26,598 nt of DNA from a virus. Below, piece by piece: positions 8,709 to 15,387 of the stretch (positions within the stretch are counted from its first letter, which is position 1; every line of letters begins with the position of its first letter). The stretch spans positions 1 to 26,598 of IMG/VR virus record IMGVR_UViG_3300046543_000277; one strand, 5' to 3'. The notes under the pieces were generated by a model. That model was not told the DNA's origin. It saw nothing but the letters and a program-made list of their open reading frames with translations, and ran no database searches. The position numbers and the translations under genes are program-made.

Positions 8709-9971
8709 TTGCCGTACAACGGAGCAGGCACATTCACCTTGGTAGCCGGAAACCCGGTTGTCACAGGAACCGTCATTTCATCGACGGTGCAAAACAATAC
8801 GATGTCGGACCTAGCGAATAACGGTCTGAGTAACTGTTTGACGAAGGACGGCCAGCAGACTCCGACGAATAATATCCCAATGGGCGGCTTCCGGATCACC
8901 GGATTAGGCGCTGGGACTGTCAGGACCGATGCGGCCCAAATTGGGCAGGTTCAGGACTCGACGATCTCCTATATCACGGCGGTGGCTGGCACTGACACGA
9001 TTACCGGCGTTACGTCTCCGGTGACGACTTCGTATGTAGCGGGTCAAACGTATCGGTTCATTTCGGCCGGCGCCAACACAACGTCGACCGTTACGCTTAA
9101 TCTGAACTCGCTGGGCGCGAAAGCGGTTACGCAGCTCGGCGCCTCGGCACTGCAACCCGGCGCGATCCAGTCTGGCGCGGTCGTAACGGTCATCTACGAC
9201 GGCACGCAGTTTCAGGCGATCGGCATCAATAACGGGACGGGTGTCGTCGGTAACGCACGCAACGCCAAGATGCTCGTAACCACTGCGGGCAACACTGGGA
9301 CGTTCACGGCTACGGAAGTGGTTGTCGAGACGGTTCTCGGTGGCGTTGCATATCGGCTCCCGAATTATAGCCAGGCTATCAACCTCGGCACGACCGGCGC
9401 TGGCGGCATGGATACCGGGCTCGCTCCTGTGAGCGGCTATGTCGCGCTCTATGCGATCTACAACGGCACGACTGGCACGGCTAGCATTCTGGCTCAGACG
9501 GTCTCGGGGGTTATGCCCGAAGTCTATGGCGGCGCAAATATGCCGTCCGGCTATACGGCATCGGCACTGCTCTCGATTTGGCCGACGAACGCTAGCCGGC
9601 AATTTGTTATCGGTCTGCAAAACGATCGTAAATTCGACTTTTCGCTTACCACTGCGCTCTCTTCCTCAACTGCTCAAGGGGCAGTTACTACGCTAGGCGT
9701 CTCATCGATTGTCCCGGCGAATGCGCGGACTGTCTCTGGTCAGCTTTCAGGGTTTGTTAATACTGCGGCGGCGTCGTTTGCTATCAATCTTTTCATCGCG
9801 TCGGTAGGTGCAGGCAACGTAACCATGTCCGCTAATCCTGCCGCGACAGGTGCTGCCTGCCAATCTCAATTCACCATTGATCTCTCTACCGCACAGACTT
9901 TGTTTTATACGTCGAGCATTTCGGGCGGTACTTATACCTACGTTATCTCGATAATGAGCTACTGGATCTGA
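8709..9971 (+). CDS. Tail fibre protein (host-recognition)
   Basis: This 420-residue protein starts at TTG. I accept the rare start because AGGAGG lies 5 bases upstream. The N-terminus (MPYNGAGTFTL ... TKDGQQTPTNNIPMGGFRI, to about residue 62), ending in GLGAGTVRTDAAQ (65-77), is the widely shared virion-attachment region of tail fibres in Burkholderia-type phages. The remainder is beta-rich with Thr, Ser, Gly and Val and no enzymatic motif. It probably forms a trimeric fibre whose C-terminal part (about 210-420) contacts the receptor. It does not resemble a C-type-lectin variable protein, and no reverse transcriptase or template repeat is nearby. It is flanked by terminators on both sides. 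Confidence 0.8.
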   Translation: MPYNGAGTFTLVAGNPVVTGTVISSTVQNNTMSDLANNGLSNCLTKDGQQTPTNNIPMGGFRITGLGAGTVRTDAAQIGQVQDSTISYITAVAGTDTITGVTSPVTTSYVAGQTYRFISAGANTTSTVTLNLNSLGAKAVTQLGASALQPGAIQSGAVVTVIYDGTQFQAIGINNGTGVVGNARNAKMLVTTAGNTGTFTATEVVVETVLGGVAYRLPNYSQAINLGTTGAGGMDTGLAPVSGYVALYAIYNGTTGTASILAQTVSGVMPEVYGGANMPSGYTASALLSIWPTNASRQFVIGLQNDRKFDFSLTTALSSSTAQGAVTTLGVSSIVPANARTVSGQLSGFVNTAAASFAINLFIASVGAGNVTMSANPAATGAACQSQFTIDLSTAQTLFYTSSISGGTYTYVISIMSYWI

Positions 9972-9973
9972 CC

Positions 9974-10156
9974 ATGAATCTATACGTTCAATTCTCTGAT
10001 GACACGATGCAGGTTATTACTTCTCTGTTCAGCGGCCCACAAGACCCAGCCGAATATCCGAACCAAGACGTAATCGCTTCGACCGATCCTCGCTACGTTG
10101 CCTATTACTACAGCATGCCGGAATGGTTCAGACCTTATCTCCCTTCACCTACCTAA
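9974..10156 (+). CDS. Small protein downstream of tail fibre, unknown role
   Basis: This 60-residue acidic protein starts 2 bases after the tail-fibre stop, so it is cotranscribed. Aromatic and Pro residues are frequent (MNLYVQFSDDTM, VAYYYSMPEWFRPYLPSPT). Small genes directly after a tail fibre often encode assembly chaperones or fibre-tip proteins. No family motif is visible, so that role is only an inference from position. The terminator begins 8 bases beyond the stop. Confidence 0.6.
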   Translation: MNLYVQFSDDTMQVITSLFSGPQDPAEYPNQDVIASTDPRYVAYYYSMPEWFRPYLPSPT

Positions 10157-10163
10157 AGAGAAT

Positions 10164-10189
10164 AGGCCGCCCAAAGAGGCGGCTTTTTT
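10164..10189 (+). terminator. Intrinsic terminator after the tail-fibre cassette
   Basis: A six-bp GC stem (GCCGCC with GGCGGC), extended by a G-U and an A-U pair, closes a CAAAGA loop and is followed by six T. It separates the tail-fibre pair from the lysis cassette, whose first start is 13 bases further on. Confidence 0.8.
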
Positions 10190-10201
10190 ACGGGGCTTGG
10201 A

Positions 10202-10531
10202 ATGCCAATACACGAAGAAATAGCGGCGGCGATTCATGCCCTTTCTACCTCGATGGATCAGAGGCATAGCGAAAATATCACGGCTCAATCTGTTACGGAG
10301 AGAAAAGTGGACGAAGTAATTCGCAGGGTCGATGACCTGCATAAAGCATTTCCCGGTGGCGATTGGGAAGGGCACAGACGGTATCACGAAGGTTTGATTC
10401 GCAAGATGGAAGCTCGGACCGAGTTCTACGAAGACTTGCGGTCCGAGCTCGCCAAGAAAGGCATTTGGGCCGTGCTAGTGGTTCTCGGCCTCGCTATGTG
10501 GCAATACTTCAAAACGAAGGTGACGACGTGA
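10202..10531 (+). CDS. Tail-anchored small membrane protein of the lysis cassette
   Basis: This 109-residue protein has a soluble, helical, charged N-terminal part (about 1-85, with ENITAQSVTERKVDEVIRRVDDL as likely coiled coil) and one C-terminal membrane segment (KKGIWAVLVVLGLAMWQYF, about 85-103). It precedes the holin gene, whose GTG start overlaps its stop (GTGA). The topology and location suit an accessory holin, antiholin or pinholin partner, but nothing sequence-specific proves this. The start has only a weak ribosome site (GGGGCTTGG). Confidence 0.6.
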   Translation: MPIHEEIAAAIHALSTSMDQRHSENITAQSVTERKVDEVIRRVDDLHKAFPGGDWEGHRRYHEGLIRKMEARTEFYEDLRSELAKKGIWAVLVVLGLAMWQYFKTKVTT

Positions 10532-10746
10532 TTCTTTCCCCGAACTGGCGTACCACGTACAAACGATATTCGGTGTGGGCGCTTGCTGCTAGTACGGCTC
10601 TGCAAGTTGTGTGGGGCGTCGTACAAAACCCGCCGATGTGGGCCGTTCTCGTGGCGAATGGCGTGATCGGCGGGCTCGGGCTGATCGGCTCATACCTTGC
10701 GCAACCTGAAGTGATCGGCGGCACCGATGCCAACGCTACCGAATAG
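10528..10746 (+). CDS. Holin, two membrane segments
   Basis: This 72-residue protein begins with GTG in the GTGA overlap. The open frame extends upstream, but that part reads as a shadow of the preceding gene. The pattern NWRTTYKRYSVWALAAS followed by a Pro-rich turn (NPPMW) and a second hydrophobic segment (WAVLVANGVIGGLGLIGSYLA) is a known small phage holin style. The first membrane segment spans about 12-30 and the second about 37-57. It would form the inner-membrane lesion and time lysis. The endolysin gene begins 20 bases before its stop. Confidence 0.75.
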   Translation: MILSPNWRTTYKRYSVWALAASTALQVVWGVVQNPPMWAVLVANGVIGGLGLIGSYLAQPEVIGGTDANATE

Positions 10747-11239
10747 GCCGGGTAAGAAGTCACTGGCGGTCGTTATCGGCACGGTCGCAGCGTCGATGGC
10801 TATCTCACTGACATCGTCGCAGGAAGGTGTAAAGCTGCGGCCGTATAACGACAAGCTGGCCGGTGATCTTCAGACCGTGTGCTTTGGCGAAACGAAAGTG
10901 GATATGCGCCCGTACTCGATGGACGAGTGCAAAGAGATGTTGGCCGATAGTTTGTCAACCTACGCGACCCAAGTGCGCAACCTTACGCCCGGTTTTGACA
11001 ACCTTACCGACGGCCAGAAAGTCGCAGTTATCGACGGGGTGTATAACTTCGGACCAGAGAACTACAGAAATTCCACTCTCCGCAAAAAATACATTGCCAA
11101 AGATTTCCCGGAAGCGTGCGACGAGTTCTTGAAGTGGCGCTTCGTGCGGGGCAAGGACTGTTCAATAGCTTCCAATCAGTGCTCCGGTATCTGGAAGCGC
11201 CGGCAACTAGAACGCAACGCATGCAGGGGTGAACAGTGA
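10727..11239 (+). CDS. SAR endolysin, GH24 lysozyme
   Basis: This 170-residue protein has an N-terminal signal-anchor-release segment at about 12-31 (SLAVVIGTVAASMAISLTSS), which is weakly hydrophobic and rich in Gly, Ala and Ser. The muramidase core follows with Glu33, Asp42 and Thr50 and the VCFGET motif (51-56). DGQKVAVIDGVYNFG and a C-terminal segment (NQCSGIWKRRQLERNAC) are typical of T4/P22-type lysozymes. The Asp-to-Thr gap has seven residues where the family usually has five. It would be exported, held in the inner membrane and released to cut peptidoglycan. Both the holin (upstream) and Rz (GTGA overlap downstream) are coupled to it. Confidence 0.85.
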   Translation: MPTLPNRPGKKSLAVVIGTVAASMAISLTSSQEGVKLRPYNDKLAGDLQTVCFGETKVDMRPYSMDECKEMLADSLSTYATQVRNLTPGFDNLTDGQKVAVIDGVYNFGPENYRNSTLRKKYIAKDFPEACDEFLKWRFVRGKDCSIASNQCSGIWKRRQLERNACRGEQ

Positions 11240-11748
11240 GCCCGTTTCTAATAACCGGCCTCGCCGCGGGCGCAGTGGGCGCCGCGCTTGGCTTCGGTAC
11301 AGCGCATACGATCGACGGCCGCACGCTCGCGCGAGAGCAGGCAGCGCATCAGGCTCTGATTGCACAGATCAATGTGGAATCAGCTAGAGCGCTTTCGGCC
11401 GCGCTTGCCAAGCAACAAGCGGCGGAGAGCGACATATCCGCGATACAGAAGAAATTCGACGATGAGGTTTCGCAACATGCAAAAGATGCTCTCGATTATC
11501 GGGCTCAGCTCGCTTCTGGCGCTCAGCGCATGCGCGTCCACGTCACCGGTTGTACTGCCACCGACTCAGGTCAAAGCGCCCCCGCCACCAGCAGCACTGA
11601 TGGAGCCGCCACCTTCGGATACCTCGCTCCAGCGGTTGCGAGCGGCCTTGTCACTGTAGCCGCCGACGATCAGGCCGAGATAGACAAGCTCTCTGCATTG
11701 CAGACTTACGTGCGAGCAATGCAGGAGCAGGGGTTTATCGGGAAATGA
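11236..11748 (+). CDS. Rz: Inner-membrane spanin subunit (Rz-like)
   Basis: This 170-residue protein has a GTG start overlapping the endolysin stop. An N-terminal membrane anchor (FLITGLAAGAVGAALGFGTAHTI, about 4-26) precedes a long Ala/Gln/Glu-rich coiled coil (about 32-95) and a looser C-terminal part. It wholly contains, in the +1 frame, a lipoprotein gene of Rz1 type, the classic spanin arrangement. The pair would join inner and outer membranes and disrupt the outer membrane at lysis. Its 3' end overlaps by 14 bases with the end of the oppositely oriented SGNH gene. Confidence 0.8.
   Translation: MSPFLITGLAAGAVGAALGFGTAHTIDGRTLAREQAAHQALIAQINVESARALSAALAKQQAAESDISAIQKKFDDEVSQHAKDALDYRAQLASGAQRMRVHVTGCTATDSGQSAPATSSTDGAATFGYLAPAVASGLVTVAADDQAEIDKLSALQTYVRAMQEQGFIGK
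11477..11659 (+). CDS. Rz1: Outer-membrane spanin lipoprotein, nested in Rz
   Basis: This 60-residue protein is encoded in the +1 frame entirely within Rz. The ATG at 11477 is chosen because GAGGT lies 8 bases upstream. Other in-frame ATGs at 11462 and 11486 are possible. A signal peptide (MQKMLSIIGLSSLLALSA) ends in the lipobox LSAC, so Cys19 would be lipidated. The mature 42 residues are Pro-rich (VVLPPTQVKAPPPPAALMEPPP), exactly as in Rz1 proteins. It would pair with the C-terminus of Rz across the periplasm. Confidence 0.85.
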   Translation: MQKMLSIIGLSSLLALSACASTSPVVLPPTQVKAPPPPAALMEPPPSDTSLQRLRAALSL

Positions 11749-12544
11749 GCGTTTCGAGGTTCTTCGTCAGAAGCACCGCCAGGATCTGATGCCCCAAGTA
11801 GTTCGGGTGCGTGCCGTCAGCGTTCCAATCGGCTTGCGGAACAGTCGCCAGAATGGCGCAAACCGACTGGTATTGGCTGACCATCAGCGGCAGATTCTTC
11901 GCAGCGTACACCGCGTAATGCGGAGGCTGCGCAGAGCTGCAATCCGGCTTCATAGTTTCGAGCGCGACCGGAATCCCACCGGTTGACGTGACCGCATCCA
12001 TCATCTGGCCGTACCAGACTTCGACCGTGCCAGCGTCGGTGTAGTATTGCGGCCGATCGTTCACGGCGAATTCCACGAACGTGATATCTGGATGGTACAA
12101 CTCTGCGAAGGCCGGATAGCGCGCCGCTCCCTGTGCTGAAGTCGTTCCAGATACCGCATCGTTCTTCATGTCGAACGTGCTATTCGGGAACGTCGTCTGA
12201 AACCAGAGAAATACCATGCCGGCGTAGGTCTTGCCAATGTCCGGCCATCCCTTCTCGCCAACAGTGATCGAGCCACCCTCGAAGCCGATCACATAATGGC
12301 CGCCCACCTTCATCTTCGCGAACAGCGCTTTGAGCTTCGACTGATCGCCAGTCAGAATCTTCGCCCGCGCCACAGACGCATCGTTGATGATGCACGTCTG
12401 GCCGTCAGCCAGATAGCACGCCGGTTTTACCACTGGAGCCGGTTCGCTCGAGCCACCATCCCCACCCCCACCACCCCCGCAAGCTGCCAGAACCAACGCT
12501 GCCGCGACTGCTGCAATTCTTCCGTACATGTTTTGTCCGATCAT
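11735..12544 (-). CDS. SGNH/GDSL-hydrolase lipoprotein (putative moron)
   Basis: This 269-residue protein runs leftward between the lysis genes and the integration module. The ATG at 12544 is favoured by GGGGGA 5 bases upstream; the frame continues upstream but lacks a better site. Residues 1-21 form a signal peptide ending in the lipobox LAAC (Cys22), then a Gly-rich linker. The catalytic blocks can be seen: GGSIT with Ser92 (block I), VSGTTS with Gly133 (block II), VND with Asn162 (block III) and DGTHP with Asp243 and His246 (block V). It should be a surface or periplasmic esterase or acetyl-hydrolase; the substrate is unknown. Its own promoter and reversed orientation suggest expression in the lysogen. 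Confidence 0.8.
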   Translation of the reverse strand: MIGQNMYGRIAAVAAALVLAACGGGGGGDGGSSEPAPVVKPACYLADGQTCIINDASVARAKILTGDQSKLKALFAKMKVGGHYVIGFEGGSITVGEKGWPDIGKTYAGMVFLWFQTTFPNSTFDMKNDAVSGTTSAQGAARYPAFAELYHPDITFVEFAVNDRPQYYTDAGTVEVWYGQMMDAVTSTGGIPVALETMKPDCSSAQPPHYAVYAAKNLPLMVSQYQSVCAILATVPQADWNADGTHPNYLGHQILAVLLTKNLETLISR

Positions 12545-12560
12545 TATTTTCCCCCGCGAG

Positions 12561-12566
12561 ATTATA
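12561..12566 (-). promoter_or_regulatory. Perfect -10 box for the SGNH lipoprotein gene
   Basis: On the minus strand TATAAT lies 16 bases upstream of the ATG at 12544, predicting transcription from about 12554 and a very short leader that still includes the GGGGGA ribosome site. The -35 region is poor (TAGTTA at 18 bases), so an activator or an extended contact may be needed. Confidence 0.5.
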
Positions 12567-12789
12567 GTGGTTAAAACCCATGCGTAACTAACTGATTTCA
12601 TTAGGACGTAACTGCCCATTTCGATACCTTTTTAGGGTGGTCGAAACAGCAGCTAAGATTCTGAATTTGCTACGAAAATCTGTGTTTTTATGCGCCTATG
12701 TGCAGCGCATGCGAATTTTGAACAGGTGCCCTTATGCGACAGGGGTTTGCGGGCGACTGTTCAACCAACGTTCATAATTTTCACAAAAC
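12567..12789. other. Intergenic region, probable attP with integrase arm-type sites
   Basis: This 223-base gap without a gene is A+T-rich compared with its flanks and lies immediately 3' of int, as in lambda. TTATGCG occurs at 12688-12694, 12732-12738 and 12801-12807 on the plus strand and at 12837-12843 on the minus strand (the last two in the int coding end). Looser ATGCG copies sit at 12580-12584 and 12709-12713. Repeated short motifs around a phage attachment site are typically integrase arm sites. No core identity or tRNA 3' end can be fixed without the host sequence. Confidence 0.45.
12718..12764. repeat. Perfect 8-bp inverted repeat beside int
   Basis: TTGAACAG (12718-12725) and CTGTTCAA (12757-12764) are exact inverted copies separated by 31 bases that include one TTATGCG motif. 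The placement in the presumed attP suggests a recombinase or accessory-factor site. A long-loop RNA hairpin after int is the alternative. Confidence 0.45.
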
Positions 12790-13875
12790 CTACCCTGCAT
12801 TTATGCGTACTTTTATCGGTGCAATGCCGCGCGAATTCGCATAAAGATCGGCTATCGCATCGGTCATATGGCCGAGCAAAGCCTTTGTATCGATCCCTCC
12901 CTGCTCCATGTAGATGCGCTTCGAAAGACTGCGAATTTCGTGGAATGTCGGCGCTCCGTCTTCGGGTATGCCGGCCAATCTGCGCGCCTCAGCGAAGCCC
13001 GCGGAGATCGTATTCAGATGCACCGGCTGCCCGCGCAGCATCACGCCGCGGCTGCGCACATGGTGGATCAAGTACTTCGAAACGACGCCTGTTGACTTGC
13101 ACCTAGCGATGATCTCGCCCAGTGACATTCCAACCGCATCCATGCGTAGCTCGAGTGGAATAGAAATCCGGATCTTCGTTTTTGAGCGCTGCAACTCGGC
13201 GTGTCCGTCGACGACGAACGAGCGCTCCCACGTTCCGATCGTCGACCGGTCCTGACCTGAGACTAGAGCCAGCAGCATCGCATTCGGCAGCCAGGACGCG
13301 ACCTCGGGCGCCTTCCCTAGGATCAGGTTGAACTGTTCCAGCGTCAGACGCTTGCGCTTCACGCTATTGCGTACCTTCTCAGTGACGATCGCCGGGTTCT
13401 TTTCCATCCATCCGAGCGCCAGACCCTTGTTGAAAATCGCGATCATGCGTGTTCGGATGACCTGAGCCCAGCGCAGTTTCCCACGCTCCTTTATCGGCTC
13501 AAGCACGTCTGCAATATCGCGCGTCGTCAGCGTCGCACATTCGCGCGTTCCGAGCGCTGCGCTAATCACCTTATCGCAGTCGCCGCGGGCGCGGATTGTG
13601 TTGGTGCTCAGCCCTTCAGTCGGCATCTTCGCAATCAGATCAGAAACGGTTCCTTGCTCCCGCGATACGCGTTCTGCAAGGCTCCGGCTGAGCTTCCCGT
13701 TCTCAACTATCACGTTCGCCTCGTGCGCCTCGTGGATCGCCTGCGCGAGCGGGATACGCCCTAGAACGTGTGTCTTCCCGTCTCGAGGGTCGCGCCAGAC
13801 ATAATATTCCGGGCGCGGCTCGTGCATGTTCGCCGGCCAATTGGCGCGGCGTCTTATCCGTGGGCGTGCTGCCAT
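12790..13875 (-). CDS. int: Tyrosine-recombinase integrase, lambda Int type
   Basis: This 361-residue protein corresponds to lambda Int (356 residues) along its length. The N-terminal arm-binding domain has the RPRIRRRANWPANM ... YYVWRDPRDGKTHVLGR pattern. The core-binding domain follows, then the catalytic domain with Arg210 (SGQDRSTIG), Lys232 (SKTK), His312 and Arg315 (FHEIRSLS), His336 (LLGHMTDA) and the nucleophile Tyr345. All catalytic positions are intact. Xis lies 3 bases upstream and ends the leftward operon together with int. It would integrate the phage at attP, presumably in the gap just downstream. Confidence 0.95.
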   Translation of the reverse strand: MAARPRIRRRANWPANMHEPRPEYYVWRDPRDGKTHVLGRIPLAQAIHEAHEANVIVENGKLSRSLAERVSREQGTVSDLIAKMPTEGLSTNTIRARGDCDKVISAALGTRECATLTTRDIADVLEPIKERGKLRWAQVIRTRMIAIFNKGLALGWMEKNPAIVTEKVRNSVKRKRLTLEQFNLILGKAPEVASWLPNAMLLALVSGQDRSTIGTWERSFVVDGHAELQRSKTKIRISIPLELRMDAVGMSLGEIIARCKSTGVVSKYLIHHVRSRGVMLRGQPVHLNTISAGFAEARRLAGIPEDGAPTFHEIRSLSKRIYMEQGGIDTKALLGHMTDAIADLYANSRGIAPIKVRINAG

Positions 13876-13878
13876 GAT

Positions 13879-14076
13879 TTATCGGGCGATTCGTTGGGCC
13901 AATGTCGGCCGGGTTTGTCGGTTCTGGAATGTCGCGTTCTCGTCGACATAATATGCTCGGCCGACCTTCACGGGAGGCGGATAAATCTTCCCGTCCCGGA
14001 TCCAAAGCCGAGCCGTTCGGATGGCCGGCGCCGGGGAGAATTGTCGCATCAGCCATTCGTCTAGTCTGAGTTTCAC
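13879..14076 (-). CDS. xis: Excisionase, lambda Xis type
   Basis: This 65-residue protein uses a GTG start overlapping the upstream stop (GTGA). It matches the lambda Xis layout: LRLDEWLMRQF, then RTARLWIRDGKIYPPPVKVG, the winged-helix segment with the diagnostic I-x-PPPVK wing, then YYVDENATFQ. It bends attP-side DNA and directs Int to excision. The lambda-like int/xis pair sits in a phage with podovirus-like tail genes, evidence of modular exchange. Confidence 0.9.
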   Translation of the reverse strand: MKLRLDEWLMRQFSPAPAIRTARLWIRDGKIYPPPVKVGRAYYVDENATFQNRQTRPTLAQRIAR

Positions 14077-14351
14077 GGCTTCTCCTGATCCGTTGCGGGA
14101 ATGGGGGCGGCGTAGAGCACGCGCGTTTCGAAAACGAGCGGGTATTTCGCCATGTGGTCGTGTGCGTCTTTGCTACAGTCGCCCCAATAGTCTTTTTGCT
14201 GCGTAATGCTCCGAGCTTGATAGATCGGCTCCTGCCCGCTCACAGTGCGGCGTGCCAGTTCTTGCAACTGCCGGATTTCCTCCAGAGCGGCTCGAACAGT
14301 CGGATGCTCGTGATCCAGATAGGCGAATGCTGCTTTGATAACTTCGCTCAC
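14073..14351 (-). CDS. Early-operon protein with PIYQ...LYAAP domain, unknown function
   Basis: This 92-residue protein starts at the GTG at 14351, which overlaps the HNH gene stop (GTGA) and has GGGGAG upstream. A longer frame to 14408 would overlap more. Residues 1-43 are helical (EHPTVRAALEEIRQLQELARR). The rest (EPIYQARSITQQKDYW ... TRVLYAAP) is a small domain that also occurs in the gene on the far side of the HNH gene. No enzymatic residues are recognisable. It is a typical accessory protein of phage early operons. Confidence 0.65.
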   Translation of the reverse strand: MSEVIKAAFAYLDHEHPTVRAALEEIRQLQELARRTVSGQEPIYQARSITQQKDYWGDCSKDAHDHMAKYPLVFETRVLYAAPIPATDQEKP

Positions 14352-14872
14352 GATTTCTTGCTCCCCGGATTTGCGAATTCGCCATGAAGCAAAACGGCGG
14401 CTAGACAATAGACTTCGTGCGCCTCGTCGGGAGAATCAAACATTCCAAGGTAGATCTTTCCCCGTTTAACTCCTATCGCCGCTTGCCACCGAGTGCCTAT
14501 TTTGCGAACGCCCTTAAAACCAGACTTGTTTCTATATCGAGTGTTGACACGGTTTTGAACTCGTGTTGCACGTCGCAAGTTCGCGATTCTGTTATTGCTT
14601 CTACATGTGTCACAATGGTCTATTTCGACGGTAGGCCATACGCCATAATGTAAGAACCACGCGACTCGATGTGCTCTGTACATAATGTAATCAAGGCCAA
14701 TCACGATGTAACCACGGTTCTTACACCCGGCAATATCCCCGATATTAGCCTTAGACAGAAGGCGACCCTGTCTGTCGTACCGATTTATCCGCCACCGGAG
14801 CAACCCGGTTTCAGGTTCATATGCCAAGCATTCAGAAATGCGGGCAAGTTCTTCTGGCGTAGGCGTTTTCAC
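14348..14872 (-). CDS. HNH homing-type endonuclease with AP2 DNA-binding domain
   Basis: This 174-residue protein has an HNH_3-type nuclease core: RAHRVAWFLHYG (His68), then EIDHCDTC (Asp85, His86) and SNNRIANLR (Asn94). The AP2-like domain follows at about 119-168 (GFKGVRKIGTRWQAAIGV ... LGMFDSPDEAHEVYCLAAVLLHGEFAN). This is the usual architecture of free-standing phage homing endonucleases. The gene is visibly more A+T-rich than its neighbours and separates two genes sharing a domain, so it looks like an insertion. It is nevertheless fitted with overlapping starts and stops on both sides. The nuclease signature residues are intact. Confidence 0.9.
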   Translation of the reverse strand: MKTPTPEELARISECLAYEPETGLLRWRINRYDRQGRLLSKANIGDIAGCKNRGYIVIGLDYIMYRAHRVAWFLHYGVWPTVEIDHCDTCRSNNRIANLRRATRVQNRVNTRYRNKSGFKGVRKIGTRWQAAIGVKRGKIYLGMFDSPDEAHEVYCLAAVLLHGEFANPGSKKS

Positions 14873-15387
14873 GGGTTGTTCTCCTTGTTCTTTATTGCGG
14901 CTAGGATTGCGCGGGCGAATTCGAGAATCGCGAAAGGTGCCGCTTGTTCGTCGAAACCTGTCTCACGCAACCATATTTCCCGAATCCGCGCATCCGTCAG
15001 CGCCGCATCCTTTTCGGCGTCCGCACGCTCAGGCGTAGGGGAGGCGTAAAACTCTGTTCCTTCTGCAAATTTTGGGTTGTGAACAAGCCACACAAAATCG
15101 CCGTCCGCATCAATCTTCGCCACCGGCTGCGCCTCACGCGGTGCGCACTCGGCATAAGGCGGCACGTCGAGCGATTCATCGTAATCAACGGGCGGCACGT
15201 AGTATCGCGGTGCGCCATCGGCTACCGAACTCGCGGGAGTGGCGATAGGGTCGGCGTAAACGATGCGCTTGCGCCGCTTCCCAATGAGTTTAGATGTGAA
15301 GGCTAGCGCGCTAACATCCATCCAAGCGCCCTCATCTTCAATCTGATAGATCGGCTTGCGCTCGTCCGCAATATGGTTGTCGTTCAT
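14869..15387 (-). CDS. Early-operon protein with duplicated PIYQ/YA.P-type segments, unknown function
   Basis: This 172-residue acidic protein has an ATG start with AGGAG 7 bases upstream. The N-terminal half carries KPIYQIEDEGAWMDVS ... RIVYADP, related to the domain in the gene beyond the HNH insertion. Residues about 87-117 (QPVAKIDADGDFVWLV ... TEFYASP) look like a second diverged copy. The C-terminus (ALTDARIREIWLRETGFDE ... FARAILAAI) is a helical segment common in beta-proteobacterial phage early proteins. No catalytic motif is visible. Confidence 0.65.
   Translation of the reverse strand: MNDNHIADERKPIYQIEDEGAWMDVSALAFTSKLIGKRRKRIVYADPIATPASSVADGAPRYYVPPVDYDESLDVPPYAECAPREAQPVAKIDADGDFVWLVHNPKFAEGTEFYASPTPERADAEKDAALTDARIREIWLRETGFDEQAAPFAILEFARAILAAIKNKENNP

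Noticed and set aside
8709-10156. Possible diversity-generating tail-fibre cassette as in Bordetella phage BPP-1
   Set aside because: No reverse transcriptase, no template repeat and no C-type-lectin-like ending in the tail fibre.
12600-12660. TTCGATACC as the 3' end of a tRNA forming the attachment core
   Set aside because: No matching acceptor stem or anticodon arm on either strand; a nine-base match alone is not evidence.
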